NCBI GenBank assembly: GCA_937950315.1
Contig: CALFDU010000007.1
Location: forward strand, 1 to 64,000
Length of the DNA: 64,000 nt
DNA from: an uncultured Saprospiraceae bacterium
GTDB taxonomy: Bacteria; Bacteroidota; Bacteroidia; Chitinophagales; Saprospiraceae
Reading direction: 5' to 3'
Below, piece after piece: positions 25,801 to 36,016 of the stretch (within the stretch, counting starts at the first letter, position 1; each line of letters begins with the position of its first letter). The position numbers were made by a program, and so were the translations under genes. Under the pieces are notes generated by a model that was given only the letters and a program-made list of their open reading frames with translations, did not search any database and was not told the origin of the DNA.

Positions 25801-26936
25801 AAAGGACCAATAGGACCTCTAAAGTAATCTGTACCAATAATTGGCACGTTATCACAATATGTATTAACACCACCACAGTTACATCCTGTAGTACCATCTA
25901 ATATATCTTCGTTATATGTATAAGCCAATGATCTTCCTACATCACAACCGATAAAATCATCATCAAAGCAACCCAAATCTGGATCAACCCACATTGCGAA
26001 GTAACAGTTCCTGATATCTTCTTCCGCTCTGTTCAATAGTTTGTATCTCTGGAATGTCATATCATTCACCTCATCATTCGTTGCATAAGCAAAGGCTTGC
26101 ACCTGAACTTCCATTTGGATTTTCTCACCTCTTGTAATTCTGTGCTCCCCTCCTGAATCATTGTAAATCCAGAAAATCATTTGATCAGGAACCAACTCAA
26201 CTGCTTCTTTTCTTGTTGATGGCTCACAACCTCTGATATCAATAATTGGGAAATCACCCGCACACGGGTTATAGTCTCCACTTAAATCTTCATCCCAGTA
26301 TGAACCTAAGTTCTGTCCTTCAGGCAATGAAAAAGGAAATTTCTCTTCAAAGAAAGGGTTGTCCTTTCCTGGCCAGAATTTTACATTTTCAGGAATTGAG
26401 TCGCAATTAACTGGTATTCCTGTAATGATTGCTTGATCATAAATTTGTATTGCTTCAGCTAATTCCTCACCATTGATCGTAAAGAAACGATCCCAGTCAT
26501 TACAAATTGGTAAATCAGTCAATCCAGTTTCTGGATCTAGAGGTCCGGAGAAATAATCTCCACCATTGGCTCCTCTATAATCTGAGGCAGCAATTTTCAA
26601 GTTTCCTGATGGATCTTCTCCACCAATCCAAACACCACCGGCAAAAATCGATGATACTTCTGGAATACCAGAACCAATTGGCGGCTTAGGTACGATGTAT
26701 TTACCATCGGACAAATCCCACCAAACATCACCACCCGTCAAAAGTCTCGCTCTTACGTTGTTGATGTCCATATCTATCTGCGCAGTTGCTGGCAGACAAT
26801 CTTCCCTAAAGTTCACTTCTTGCGTTTGAACGACTGGTTGCATCGATCTTTCGCGTGACTCTGGGTTTATGTGTCCAAAACTCATACTTGCTGAAGTACA
26901 GAGAATTGCGACAATTATATATTTGATAGATTTCAT
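22815..26936 (-). CDS. large T9SS-type secreted protein
   Basis: 1373 residues from the ATG at 26936, which opens a good signal peptide (ending SMSFGHI). The body is long, acidic and soluble, with many Cys and no enzyme motif I recognise. The C-terminus resembles a T9SS sorting domain: VPNPYYGFSQYEI, VSIFSIDGKFIRQF and IASGVYLIHIEAP. It is followed by the short tail KTLKWFGVNRKFDASGL. It lies 19 nt downstream of the TonB receptor gene and just before the PorV-like gene, a receptor-cargo-PorV order that suggests one surface complex or export unit. Confidence 0.82.
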   Translation of the reverse strand: MKSIKYIIVAILCTSASMSFGHINPESRERSMQPVVQTQEVNFREDCLPATAQIDMDINNVRARLLTGGDVWWDLSDGKYIVPKPPIGSGIPEVSSIFAGGVWIGGEDPSGNLKIAASDYRGANGGDYFSGPLDPETGLTDLPICNDWDRFFTINGEELAEAIQIYDQAIITGIPVNCDSIPENVKFWPGKDNPFFEEKFPFSLPEGQNLGSYWDEDLSGDYNPCAGDFPIIDIRGCEPSTRKEAVELVPDQMIFWIYNDSGGEHRITRGEKIQMEVQVQAFAYATNDEVNDMTFQRYKLLNRAEEDIRNCYFAMWVDPDLGCFDDDFIGCDVGRSLAYTYNEDILDGTTGCNCGGVNTYCDNVPIIGTDYFRGPIGPFSIVDCAVGEQHVLTTADDFEGSGFMLGDTVCVQPVDIGQDADIGIELGMSSFMYYNNAAVGSPDPNTVDPSIDFQYYNYLQALWLDGTPMTFGGTGFNPGSVDRIPYVFPDDPDDAEGWNMCNVDLGNGDRRTLQASGPLLLKPSVENELIIGAVWVPDLTYPCPDISRLKRADDLAQALFDNCFDIIDGPTAPDVCPIALDREIILVLSNDTVASNNAFEGYFERDILAADEIPDSLARYEFEGYKIFQLVNAGVTPQELDNVEKARLVIQTDIKNGVNEIYNWTSQVDPNPANGQLIWTPTREVDGADEGVQHTFRVTEDAFASEDPRLINHKEYHFMVIAYAYNNYQTFDPSSDVLGQSTPYLEGRRNISTYSVVPRPIVYQNQNAAYGDGAVITRVSGVGVGGNFLDLEDSMYDKILDGSFDGEIVYEEGAGPISVKIYDPINVQDGNFSLEFIGGEEDCRLSKSSTWVLTNEDTGEVISSEQNIETINEQLLPEFGFSLSIGQSDEPGDNIGANGAIGVVSEYADESEVAWYGAINDDATGFDLPPFLTPLFNFMKTSSGEFDNALDRDATYSTLGERTWYPFLLADGRNDDPNFPFYLTPAWEPQQGFVRTFADLSSLNNVDVVFTADKDKWSRCAVVEKASPVYATLGLQPQGGVDNLDLRAAPSVDKNGNPDGTGNGMSWFPGYAVDVETGERLNIFFGENSVYGEDLVEYIDGGNPIGADMMFNPTSQLIAEVPEAQQQNDPRLYIAGGQHVVYVTREKYDGGEKFAQQISSGSTISKVFGYTGVTWCSMTLLPDGVNLPSYEAGAIPNDLVVKLRADNGYGKQSEFDLLAPEGCNPIGNNPRYEFEIRGKQPTEIVSADVEDVLADVNIVPNPYYGFSQYEISQTSKAVKITNLPDEAIVSIFSIDGKFIRQFRRQEMISNKGGSNPGTSRTQTNPDLVWDLNNSTGIPIASGVYLIHIEAPTLGAEKTLKWFGVNRKFDASGL

Positions 26937-26955
26937 ATCTATAAGTTTTCTATAA

Positions 26956-29900
26956 TTAAAAATCAAAAACAATTCCTAAAAACATTCTTCTAGGTCTTGT
27001 ATAATTCCCTGGCTGAAGAACTCTCCAAGTATATGTTGCTAAGAAACTGTCAACATTTCTACCTGTAGATTCAATCTGAGCCAATTGATCTAATCCGTTT
27101 GAAGAAACCAAATAACCATCAGTTTCTGCACTTCCTGATACGTTGAATACATTTACAATATTCCTTGTATTAAATAAATTCTCTGCTCTTAAGAAAACAT
27201 TGAAGTTTAATCTTCTTGAATTTTCTTCTGTACCTAAACTGATATTAAACGACTTATCAATTCTTGCATCCGCATTAAGAATCCATGGTAATCTATCTTC
27301 ATTAATGGTAATAAGTCCAAGTTGACCTAGTGGTTGATTTACCACTTCAAATCTTGAGTAAGGTCTTCCTGAAACACCTGTTAATAATAAGTTCAAACCA
27401 GTGTTTTCGAAAATATCGTATCCAGCAATTCTAGGTCCATTGTATTGTTTTCCATATGAAAATCTGTAATCCAATGAAGCTGTAAGTCTGTGTCTTTCGT
27501 CAAATGAAAGAGGAAACAATTCTCTAATGATACCTCTCTCGTTGATACCTCCTGATGAGTTGGCATCTGATCCTGAACCATCAGCAAACTGAAGTGTGTA
27601 CGTAAAGTTCATTTGCAAGTTTCCTGTTCTTCTTAGGTCGTAGCCAAATGAAAATCCTTTTACCGTACCAAAGTCAAGATTACTAAACGTCTGGTAAGAG
27701 TTAAGTGGTGCAGGTAAGTTTGCATAAAATCTTCTCTGAATCATATCTCTAAGCTCTTTATAATAAGCTGAGATTTTGATTGCAGAAGAGTTTGTTAATT
27801 TAGATTGGAAACCAACCTCGTAGTCAATCGTTTTTTCTGGTCTTAGGTCAGGGTTGTTTGCTGGTGAACCCGCTGTTCCAAACCTTGCTGGATTTTCCAT
27901 GTAGAAATAATCTAGCGCTGTTCCTCCTGTGTTAGATGGTGGTCTCTGAACCAATACATCATAATGTGCAAAGAATCCTGCATCATCAGATATTGGGAAA
28001 GAGAATGCAATTCTTGGCATTACATTTAATTGAGGAGTATAATCTTCAAATGAAATGTCTGGATCAAATCCTGCTTCCGTAATGTTTCTTCTTTGTTCGT
28101 CTCTTTCTTTGTAGTATGGGAAAACAAGTCCTCCTCCAAACAGTAAGTTTCCTCCACTTACTGAAGTACCATTTGGTAAGAACCATTGATCTCCGTCTCT
28201 GTATCCTACTACTTCTTCAGAATCGTCGCTTGCTACGTATACTTTATAATCATCATCAACTGAATTAGGTTGAGGTGTTCCTGTAGCTGCGTGGAAATTA
28301 GATGCTTCTTCAATTTCATACAATGAGTAAGGATCTTTTAATACGTTGGTGTTGGCATCGTAGTAATCCAATCTTACACCTGCTCTTACGATGATGTCTT
28401 TGTATTTAAATTTATCAGACAAGTATCCTGCAACATAAATTGGTTGCAATGGAGCCACGTTAAATATTCTCCTTCCGTTTGCATCTCTTTCAGAGAAGAA
28501 ATCATCAAACTGTACTGTGTTAGGTAATTTATTACCTAGGTAATCGTATCCATAGTAACTTACTACGTTGAAGTTGTTCAACTCACTAGCAGAAAACATA
28601 TCTATGCTTAACTCGTCAGGGTGAATTCCATCCACATTCACATACTCGTGCAGTGAGTTAGGCGTTGAAGCCAATTCTCTTACTTTCTCGAAAAATATGT
28701 TGTCTTCAAAATCTTCCGGCTGAATGCTCGTCTGGAATTGAGGGAATACAAATCCTGTGTTAGGATCAACAAAAGAATCGATCACTACATTGTTATCAAC
28801 ACCTAAGATGTGTTGGTTGGCATTTGATCTTGCAAGTTCCCAAATGTTTTCAGGAACAATTGACCATTCTCTTAAAAATCTTTGTTCGTATAGAAATCCA
28901 AATTGGATACTGTGTTTACCAGCTTCAGATCCACCTGGTAAAATATCAAATCCAGAATCTACATTTACTGTAAATCTATCTTCCTCATTCTTATAAAATC
29001 TGTTGTAAGGTCTTCCTACGTTGTAGTATAAATCCCAAACGTTGTTCAATGTTGTATTTTGAAATCCATTAACCAGGGCGTCCATTTCAGAATTAATTCT
29101 TGCTTGTGCTGGGTTAATAGTAAGGTCTGGAGTCTTTTCGCCCTCTTGTTCTTGGTATCCTTGATTAGCAAAGAACACACCAGGGAAAGGCTCAACAACA
29201 GGGCCATCCCATTGAACTGAATCAGAAACAACCGATGCTACTGGAACCCAGTTTCTTTCTTGGTTACCGTAGTATCCATATCTGAAAAAGTTGTCTCCGT
29301 GTCTGTTGTCTTCTGTTCCTTCAATTGTTTTTTCATATCCAGCTTGCAAAGTGTATGAAAAGTTCTTAAACAGTGAACTCGCAGCTTCTGCATCTTGGCC
29401 ATCAGAGAATCCTTGTTTTCCGATTTTATGTCTAAATCTAAAGTTACCTCTATATCCACTTGTTTGATAGAATGGATTATTGGTCCAGTTAAACACTGCC
29501 CATCTTGAGTTGGATGCTCCATTAAGTGACGTATTGGTCGCTGGTGTAAATTGATTGTTACTATCAAAGTAAGAACCTGATAAAGTAAGATCAATGTTAT
29601 CGCTCAATCTTGCATCTATTTTTGCAGACAAACTGTAATCAACATCGGTTTCATTCGGTCTTGCTTGAAGCACATCACCAACATCAGAAAGAACCAAGTT
29701 CTCAGCTGATGGAATTGGAGAGCCGCTTAAGCTTGAGATTGGGTTTGCTTCCAATGCTTGGATTAGTTCTTCGCTTGCACGATACACTCCTACTGCAGAT
29801 GGGTCATCATCAGCGATAGAGGTATACTGCCCAAAAAGTCTAAATCCTAGGATTGAATTACCGTCTTTGTCCTTCAATAAAGGTCCACTAACATTTGCGG

Positions 29901-30648
29901 AAGCGAGGTTATAACCATAAGGATCTAAGAACTCAGAAGTCTCAAGTTCGATTCCTCCTGTAAATCTTTCAGAAGGACCTTTGGTTGTGATAGAAATGAT
30001 ACCTCCGGTTACGTCACCATATTTGGCATCAATACCACCAACAATCACTTGTAACTGATCAATCTCTGATTGAGGTACAAAGTTGTTGATGTTTCCACTC
30101 ACTCTAATTCCATCAATGTAGAAGAACGTTCCATCAGATCTTGATCCTCTGACAGAAACAGCTCCACCATCAACGGTAGAAATACCTGCTGTAGTAGCAG
30201 CAATGGCTGTAATGTTTTTTGTTGGTAGCGTACGGATTTCATCGGCTGTTACCGTTCCACCAGAAGTAGTGTTATCAAAATCGATCAGAGGCTCCTTATA
30301 ATCTACGATTACAGCAGTCTGAAGCGTAACTCCTTCTGAGATTGTAATATCTACTTTGTTAATTTGTCCAGCTTTGGCTACAACACCGGCTACACGTGTA
30401 GGTTGATACCCTACATAGCTCATTTCAATGTCGTAAGTCCCTGGATCAAGGCCTGAAAAGATGTAATTTCCATCTAAATCGGTTTCTGTCCCTGTAAGAA
30501 GGACATCGTTTTTGAAAAGCGCGACTGATCCAAAGAGAATAGGCTCTCCAGATCCTTGATCTGTAACCTTTCCTTCTATGGTAGTTTGTCCAAATCCAAT
30601 AGCGCTAAACAATAAACAGATAATCACAAAAGTAATTCTGTGCATCAT
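26956..30648 (-). CDS. TonB-dependent receptor with carboxypeptidase-like regulatory domain
   Basis: 1231 residues from the ATG at 30648 (an ATG at 30645 is equally possible); the longer frame has no leader sense, whereas this start gives a signal peptide ending AIGFGQT. Residues about 21-105 are a carboxypeptidase-regulatory-like beta sandwich (TIEGKVTDQGSGEPILFGSV, DLDGNYIFSGLDPGTYDIEM). A plug domain follows (IRTLPTKNITAIAATTAG, SVRGSRSDGTFFYIDGIRV), and then a large barrel ending MFLGIVFDF. No SusD-type partner is nearby, so this is not a standard glycan-uptake pair. A consensus promoter lies just upstream. Confidence 0.9.
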   Translation of the reverse strand: MMHRITFVIICLLFSAIGFGQTTIEGKVTDQGSGEPILFGSVALFKNDVLLTGTETDLDGNYIFSGLDPGTYDIEMSYVGYQPTRVAGVVAKAGQINKVDITISEGVTLQTAVIVDYKEPLIDFDNTTSGGTVTADEIRTLPTKNITAIAATTAGISTVDGGAVSVRGSRSDGTFFYIDGIRVSGNINNFVPQSEIDQLQVIVGGIDAKYGDVTGGIISITTKGPSERFTGGIELETSEFLDPYGYNLASANVSGPLLKDKDGNSILGFRLFGQYTSIADDDPSAVGVYRASEELIQALEANPISSLSGSPIPSAENLVLSDVGDVLQARPNETDVDYSLSAKIDARLSDNIDLTLSGSYFDSNNQFTPATNTSLNGASNSRWAVFNWTNNPFYQTSGYRGNFRFRHKIGKQGFSDGQDAEAASSLFKNFSYTLQAGYEKTIEGTEDNRHGDNFFRYGYYGNQERNWVPVASVVSDSVQWDGPVVEPFPGVFFANQGYQEQEGEKTPDLTINPAQARINSEMDALVNGFQNTTLNNVWDLYYNVGRPYNRFYKNEEDRFTVNVDSGFDILPGGSEAGKHSIQFGFLYEQRFLREWSIVPENIWELARSNANQHILGVDNNVVIDSFVDPNTGFVFPQFQTSIQPEDFEDNIFFEKVRELASTPNSLHEYVNVDGIHPDELSIDMFSASELNNFNVVSYYGYDYLGNKLPNTVQFDDFFSERDANGRRIFNVAPLQPIYVAGYLSDKFKYKDIIVRAGVRLDYYDANTNVLKDPYSLYEIEEASNFHAATGTPQPNSVDDDYKVYVASDDSEEVVGYRDGDQWFLPNGTSVSGGNLLFGGGLVFPYYKERDEQRRNITEAGFDPDISFEDYTPQLNVMPRIAFSFPISDDAGFFAHYDVLVQRPPSNTGGTALDYFYMENPARFGTAGSPANNPDLRPEKTIDYEVGFQSKLTNSSAIKISAYYKELRDMIQRRFYANLPAPLNSYQTFSNLDFGTVKGFSFGYDLRRTGNLQMNFTYTLQFADGSGSDANSSGGINERGIIRELFPLSFDERHRLTASLDYRFSYGKQYNGPRIAGYDIFENTGLNLLLTGVSGRPYSRFEVVNQPLGQLGLITINEDRLPWILNADARIDKSFNISLGTEENSRRLNFNVFLRAENLFNTRNIVNVFNVSGSAETDGYLVSSNGLDQLAQIESTGRNVDSFLATYTWRVLQPGNYTRPRRMFLGIVFDF

Positions 30649-30690
30649 ATTGATTTGTTTAAGTTGATTTTCGATACTTTTAAAGTCCTG

Positions 30691-30721
30691 CAATGTTACT
30701 AAATTTAAGAGGCCTGTCAAA
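30691..30721 (-). promoter_or_regulatory. Bacteroidota-type promoter of the receptor operon
   Basis: On the minus strand: TTTG, a 19-nt spacer, then TAACATTG, one mismatch from TAnnTTTG. The predicted start of transcription is about 36 nt before the ATG at 30648, consistent with the shorter start chosen for the receptor. Confidence 0.6.
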
Positions 30722-30765
30722 ATTTTTTACTATAGCATAGTCGGTATAGAGACATAGGGAAATCT

Positions 30766-31707
30766 CTAACAATCAAAGGCTTTTGCCACCTTATCTGCCA
30801 TTACGTTTGCTATCTTTTGTAAGGACTCGGTTGTCCACCCGGCAATGTGGGGCGTAAATACTGTTTTTTTCAGCTTGAATAAACGGTCATATTGCTCTTG
30901 TTCGTCTTGGGAATAGGTTGATGTTTTCTCATTTTCGAAGACATCGAGGCATAAACCCCCAAGTTTTCCTTTTTTCATCGCTTCTATCAAGTCTGAAGTA
31001 TTGGCCACTTTGCCTCGACAAGTGTTTATTATTATTACTCCATCCTTGCATCCTTCTATGAATTCTCTGTCAATCATATGTCTTGTTTCCTCCGTCAAGG
31101 GAACATGAAAACTAATGATATCGCACTGTTTCTGCAGTGATTCTAAACTTACAGACTCTATATTAGTAAGATGGGTTGGTCTTTTCAAAAGGTACTTGTC
31201 ATAGTATAGTACTCGATGTGCCCATGGTGACAACTTTGCCGCTAGAGACTGTCCAGTGTTGCCCAAGCCGACAATACCAAAAATTTTGTTTTCCAACTCT
31301 ACTCCTCGATTGGCCTCACGATTCCAAATTCCGCTTCTAATTTCCTTATCTGCCCTAATAATATTGTTGTTTAGGGCCAAAAGCATGGAAAAAACGTGTT
31401 CTGCAACCGCATTTCTGTTGCCCTCAGGTGTACTGATTACTTCTATCCCCTTCTTGGCTGCATGGGGAAGATTGATAATATCTAATCCAGAGCCTAATCT
31501 ACCGATAAACTTCAGATTGGTGCCCAAATCGATCATTTCAGCAGTCATTTTGATCTTGGTATTGATGACAAGTCCGTGATACTGCCCAATAACGGCAGGC
31601 AAGTCAGCGTATTTGAAATCAGGGTCATAATCCACTTCGTGGCCCATTTCTTCAAATCTTTTCTTCAAATCCGGATGGACATAATTGGTAATAAGTATTT
31701 TCATCAT
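30766..31707 (-). CDS. D-isomer-specific 2-hydroxyacid dehydrogenase (phosphoglycerate-dehydrogenase-like)
   Basis: 313 residues from the ATG at 31707 (ATG also at 31704); upstream residues in the open frame do not belong to the fold. The NAD-binding motif is IVGLGNTGQSLA, and the catalytic set Arg (INTCRGK), Glu (CLDVFENEK) and His (TPHIAGWT) is complete. The length fits a short SerA or a hydroxypyruvate/glyoxylate reductase-like enzyme without an ACT domain. Other serine-pathway genes are not adjacent, so the substrate remains open. Divergent from carB. Confidence 0.88.
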   Translation of the reverse strand: MMKILITNYVHPDLKKRFEEMGHEVDYDPDFKYADLPAVIGQYHGLVINTKIKMTAEMIDLGTNLKFIGRLGSGLDIINLPHAAKKGIEVISTPEGNRNAVAEHVFSMLLALNNNIIRADKEIRSGIWNREANRGVELENKIFGIVGLGNTGQSLAAKLSPWAHRVLYYDKYLLKRPTHLTNIESVSLESLQKQCDIISFHVPLTEETRHMIDREFIEGCKDGVIIINTCRGKVANTSDLIEAMKKGKLGGLCLDVFENEKTSTYSQDEQEQYDRLFKLKKTVFTPHIAGWTTESLQKIANVMADKVAKAFDC

Positions 31708-31815
31708 AGCCCAAAAGTAAACAGGAGAAAACGAACTTTGAACGAGTTTCAAAAGATAGTTGGGATTGTTGAAATCTTATATTGTTAATATTTCTATTTG
31801 TGTAGAATAGAAACA

Positions 31816-31823
31816 TATATTTG
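31816..31823 (+). promoter_or_regulatory. -7 promoter element (TATATTTG) for carB
   Basis: Exact match to TAnnTTTG, placing transcription start near 31830 with a short leader to the ATG at 31844. A TTTG upstream is spaced only 15 nt away, shorter than usual, so the -33 box is uncertain. Confidence 0.5.
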
Positions 31824-31843
31824 CCAAAACTTTTGAGAACGTA

Positions 31844-34660
31844 ATGCCTAGAGATAATTCAATCAAGTCCGTCCTTATAATAGGTAGCGGCCCCATCATC
31901 ATAGGTCAAGCCTGTGAGTTTGATTATTCCGGAACCCAAGCCTCTAGATCCCTTAGAGAAGAAGGAATTGAAGTAACATTAATAAATTCTAATCCAGCGA
32001 CCATCATGACAGATCCTGTCACGGCGGACCACATCTATCTTTTGCCACTGACGGTAGAGAGCATAGAAAAAATACTGCAGGAAAGAGATATTGATGCTGT
32101 TTTGGCAACCATGGGGGGACAGACTGCTCTTAATCTTGCCATTGATGCAGGAAAAAGAGGAATCTGGGAAAAGTACAACGTCAAATTGATTGGTGTTGAC
32201 TTGGATGCCATTGAATTGGCAGAAAACAGAGAAGAATTCAAAAAGTTTGTGGTTAATCTAGGCCTGAATGTAGCACCATCATTCATTGCCAATTCATTTT
32301 TGGAAGGAAAAGATGCTTCTCAGAAAATTGGTTTTCCATTGGTAATTAGACCTTCTTATACTTTGGGAGGAACCGGAGGTGGTTTTGTGATGGAGGAAAA
32401 AGACTTTGATGAAGCACTTAGACGAGGGCTTGATGCTTCTCCTACACACGAGGTTCTTGTTGAGAAGGCTGTTCTAGGATGGAAAGAATACGAATTAGAA
32501 CTGTTGCGGGATGATAGAAACAATGTAGTTATTACATGTACTGTTGAAAATCTAGACCCAATGGGAATTCATACGGGTGACAGTATCACTGTAGCACCTG
32601 CCATGACATTGTCTGATAAAGCTTTTCAGCAAATGAGAAACGATGCCATTTTAATGATGCGCTCGTTAGGAAACTTTGCTGGTGGATGTAATGTACAGTT
32701 TGCATTGAATCCAGAAAACGAAGAATTGATCGCTATTGAAATCAATCCGCGTGTATCGAGATCTTCAGCATTGGCAAGTAAAGCAACGGGATATCCTATC
32801 GCAAAAATTGCAGCCAAACTTTCAATTGGTTACACCCTTGACGAATTAAAAAATCAAATCACAAAAACAACATCGGCATTCTTTGAGCCGACCTTGGATT
32901 ATGTGATTGTAAAAATGCCTAGATGGAACTTTGAGAAGTTTTACGGAGCAGACAACAAGCTTGGTCTTCAGATGAAATCTGTCGGTGAGGTGATGGCCAT
33001 AGGAAGAACTTTCCAAGAGGCATTGCAGAAAGCATGTCAGAGTCAGGAAAACGGAAGAGCAGGACTAGGTGCTGATAAGAAAGAATGGATCAAAACCGAC
33101 GACATCCTTCAAAGGCTAGAAGCGGCAAGTGACGATAGAATCTATAGAGTACGTGACGCATTGAGACTAGGTGTTCCTGTTCGTACTGTTCAAAAGTTAA
33201 CCAAAATTGACCCTTGGTATTTGAACCAGATCAAAGAATTGATCACCATGGAAGAAAAGTTGGGTCGTTATAACATTCCATTGGATATCCCTTATGAATT
33301 CTTCAAGGAATTAAAAGTAGCCGGATATTCGGATGCCCAGATCGCATGGGTCATGCGTGTAGATGAAGAAGCGGTTACCAAGCAAAGGAAGAAATTGGGT
33401 ATCATCAGAAAATATAAAATGGTAGATACCTGTGCAGCCGAGTTTGAAGCACAGACGCCATATTTTTACTCTACGTTTGAAGAAGAAAACGAAAGTGTTG
33501 TTTCGGATAAAAAGAAAATCATTGTACTAGGTTCTGGACCTAATAGAATCGGACAAGGAATTGAGTTTGATTACTGCTGTGTACATGGAATTTTAGCGAT
33601 CAAGGAAGCCGGTTACGAAGCCATCATGGTCAACTGTAATCCAGAAACGGTTTCTACCGATTTTGATATTGCTGATAAATTATACTTTGAGCCTGTTTAC
33701 TGGGAGCACATTGAAGAGATCATTGATCTTGAAAAACCTGAAGGAATTATTGTACAATTGGGAGGACAGACGGCTTTAAAACTGGCAGAGAAATTCCATA
33801 AGAAAGGAATCAAGATTATCGGTACTTCTTTCAATAGCATGGACCTTGCTGAAGACCGTGGACGCTTTTCTGACTTATTAAAAGCAGAAGGGATTCCTTA
33901 TCCGAGATATGGTGTAGGAAATGACATTGACAAAGCATTGGAAATTGCCAATGAGGTGACCTACCCTGTATTGGTAAGACCTTCTTACGTACTTGGTGGA
34001 CAGAGAATGAGAATCGTCATCAACGACGACGAACTAGAAAGACACGTACTGAGTATATTCAAACACATGCCTGACAATCAGGTATTGATCGATCAGTTTT
34101 TGGAAAGAGCTAAAGAAGCCGAGATTGATGCTATCTGTGATGGAGAAAATGTACACATCATGGGTATCATGGAGCACATTGAGCCAGCGGGAATTCATTC
34201 CGGTGATAGTTCTGCGATGTTGCCTCCATATAGTCTTTCAGAAACATCCATCGAAAAGATGAAAGTATACACCAAGCAACTTGCTCTTGCTTTGGGTATC
34301 AAAGGACTGATCAATATTCAGTTTGCCATAAAAGACGACAACGTATATGTGATAGAGGCCAACCCAAGAGCTTCTAGAACAACTCCATTTATAGCAAAAG
34401 CATACCAAGTACCGTATCTTAACATTGCTACCAAAGTAATGCTAGGGGTCAATAAGTTGACCGACTTTGAAGTTGAGAAAAAACTAAAAGGATATGCGAT
34501 CAAAGTACCTGTTTTCTCATTCGACAAATTCCCTGGTGTAGATAAGCAACTAGGACCAGAGATGAAAAGTACTGGAGAAGCGATTCAATTTATTGATGAC
34601 CTTACGGATCCATTCTTCAGAAAACTGGACAGAGAAAGAAGCATGTACTTGACTAGATAA
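31844..34660 (+). CDS. carB: carbamoyl-phosphate synthase large subunit, short form
   Basis: 938 residues. Both ATP-grasp halves are present and recognisable: [20 protein letters not shown] near residue 14 and [20 protein letters not shown] near residue 562, with ATP-site motifs in each half ([12 protein letters not shown] and [12 protein letters not shown]). The protein stops at about residue 938, right after the second carbamoyl-phosphate domain. The ~130-residue C-terminal MGS-like allosteric domain of the ~1070-residue E. coli type is therefore absent. It uses glutamine-derived ammonia, bicarbonate and two ATP for pyrimidine and arginine synthesis. carA is not in this window. Confidence 0.95.
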   Translation: MPRDNSIKSVLIIGSGPIIIGQACEFDYSGTQASRSLREEGIEVTLINSNPATIMTDPVTADHIYLLPLTVESIEKILQERDIDAVLATMGGQTALNLAIDAGKRGIWEKYNVKLIGVDLDAIELAENREEFKKFVVNLGLNVAPSFIANSFLEGKDASQKIGFPLVIRPSYTLGGTGGGFVMEEKDFDEALRRGLDASPTHEVLVEKAVLGWKEYELELLRDDRNNVVITCTVENLDPMGIHTGDSITVAPAMTLSDKAFQQMRNDAILMMRSLGNFAGGCNVQFALNPENEELIAIEINPRVSRSSALASKATGYPIAKIAAKLSIGYTLDELKNQITKTTSAFFEPTLDYVIVKMPRWNFEKFYGADNKLGLQMKSVGEVMAIGRTFQEALQKACQSQENGRAGLGADKKEWIKTDDILQRLEAASDDRIYRVRDALRLGVPVRTVQKLTKIDPWYLNQIKELITMEEKLGRYNIPLDIPYEFFKELKVAGYSDAQIAWVMRVDEEAVTKQRKKLGIIRKYKMVDTCAAEFEAQTPYFYSTFEEENESVVSDKKKIIVLGSGPNRIGQGIEFDYCCVHGILAIKEAGYEAIMVNCNPETVSTDFDIADKLYFEPVYWEHIEEIIDLEKPEGIIVQLGGQTALKLAEKFHKKGIKIIGTSFNSMDLAEDRGRFSDLLKAEGIPYPRYGVGNDIDKALEIANEVTYPVLVRPSYVLGGQRMRIVINDDELERHVLSIFKHMPDNQVLIDQFLERAKEAEIDAICDGENVHIMGIMEHIEPAGIHSGDSSAMLPPYSLSETSIEKMKVYTKQLALALGIKGLINIQFAIKDDNVYVIEANPRASRTTPFIAKAYQVPYLNIATKVMLGVNKLTDFEVEKKLKGYAIKVPVFSFDKFPGVDKQLGPEMKSTGEAIQFIDDLTDPFFRKLDRERSMYLTR

Positions 34661-34708
34661 CTTATGGTAATTTGTCTTTTCTTTGTTGCATAAATTAAAT
34701 GAAATACA

Positions 34709-36016
34709 ATGAGAGGACTTTTCTTTCTGTTGACACTGTTTTTGTTTGCGTCATGCAAGCAGGTTGATCCCGATTATCAGGTCAAATTGGACAATGCAGA
34801 ATTTCTTCATGAATCGATGAAGAATTTGACGGATATCATTGTGCATGATATTTTCTCTCCTCCTGTTGCAAGTAGGGTTTATTCTTATCCGAGTATAGCA
34901 GCCTATGAAATATTTGCGCTAAGCGATAAAAACTATGCATCACTGGCTGGACAACTGACAGATCTAAAGGCAATCCCATCACCAGAAAATGATTACCACC
35001 CTACGATAGCGGCAGTACATGCCTTTAATATTGTCAGTAAACAATTGATTTTCTCTGAAGCTAAGATGGAGGAATTTCAAACTGCCCTTGATGAAAAAAT
35101 ACTAGCGATCAGTACACCTAAAAATCTTATTGAAAACTCAAAAACATACGGCGATCAGGTTGCCCAACATATTTTAGAATGGGCAGATAAAGACAACTAC
35201 AAGCAAACCCGATCTTTTCCAAAGTACACAGTTACGGACAACGATGAAACGTGGAAGCCAACACCGCCTGCTTATATGGAGAGCATCGAACCACACTGGA
35301 GAGAAATACGACCTTATGTCATTCATTCTGCTGATCAATTTACACCAGAGCGCCCGACGAAATTTGACATGAAAAAAGGAAGTGCTTTTTATAAAGAAGT
35401 TGAGGAGGTATACAATGTTGGGAACAACATAAGTCAAGAAGAAAAAGTGATTGCCAGTTTTTGGGATTGTAATCCTTATGTGATGAATCAAAAAGGTCAC
35501 GCGATGTATGCGACGAAAAAAATCACACCAGGTGGTCACTGGGTAGGCATCACAAGAATAGCTTGCCAAAAAGACAATGCTTCTGCGGCAAAATCAGCCA
35601 AAGCATATGCTTTGTGTTCGATTGCATTGATGGATGGTTTTATCAGTTGTTGGGATGAAAAATATCGATCAAATTTAATACGACCAGAAACCATCATCAA
35701 TGAATATATAGATGAAAAATGGTTGCCTATACTTCAGACGCCACCCTTCCCAGAATACACCAGTGGACACTCTGTGATCAGCACAGCTGCAGCTGTTGCA
35801 TTGACTTCTATTTTTGGAGAAAACTTTGCTTACACCGATGATGTGGAAGTGGAGTATGGATTACCAGAAAGAGATTTTGATTCGTTTTTAGATGCTTCGC
35901 AAGAGGCGGCAATCAGTCGATTGTATGGAGGAATTCATTATCGACCAGCGATTGACAATGGAGTTTCTCAGGGAAAAAAACTTGGGGAGTTTATTGTGTC
36001 GAATATCAAATTCTAG
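34709..36016 (+). CDS. PAP2/vanadium haloperoxidase-like lipoprotein
   Basis: 435 residues. The signal ends in a lipobox (LFLFASCKQ), so it is a lipoprotein in the periplasm or at a membrane. The oxyanion-binding motifs of the PAP2/haloperoxidase superfamily are present: PPFPEYTSGHSVIS and RLYGGIHYRPAIDNG, supplying Ser, Gly, His, Arg and His. It could be a phosphatase or a vanadate-dependent haloperoxidase; the sequence by eye does not decide. The 3' end overlaps the convergent gene at 36013 by 4 bp. Confidence 0.85.
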   Translation: MRGLFFLLTLFLFASCKQVDPDYQVKLDNAEFLHESMKNLTDIIVHDIFSPPVASRVYSYPSIAAYEIFALSDKNYASLAGQLTDLKAIPSPENDYHPTIAAVHAFNIVSKQLIFSEAKMEEFQTALDEKILAISTPKNLIENSKTYGDQVAQHILEWADKDNYKQTRSFPKYTVTDNDETWKPTPPAYMESIEPHWREIRPYVIHSADQFTPERPTKFDMKKGSAFYKEVEEVYNVGNNISQEEKVIASFWDCNPYVMNQKGHAMYATKKITPGGHWVGITRIACQKDNASAAKSAKAYALCSIALMDGFISCWDEKYRSNLIRPETIINEYIDEKWLPILQTPPFPEYTSGHSVISTAAAVALTSIFGENFAYTDDVEVEYGLPERDFDSFLDASQEAAISRLYGGIHYRPAIDNGVSQGKKLGEFIVSNIKF

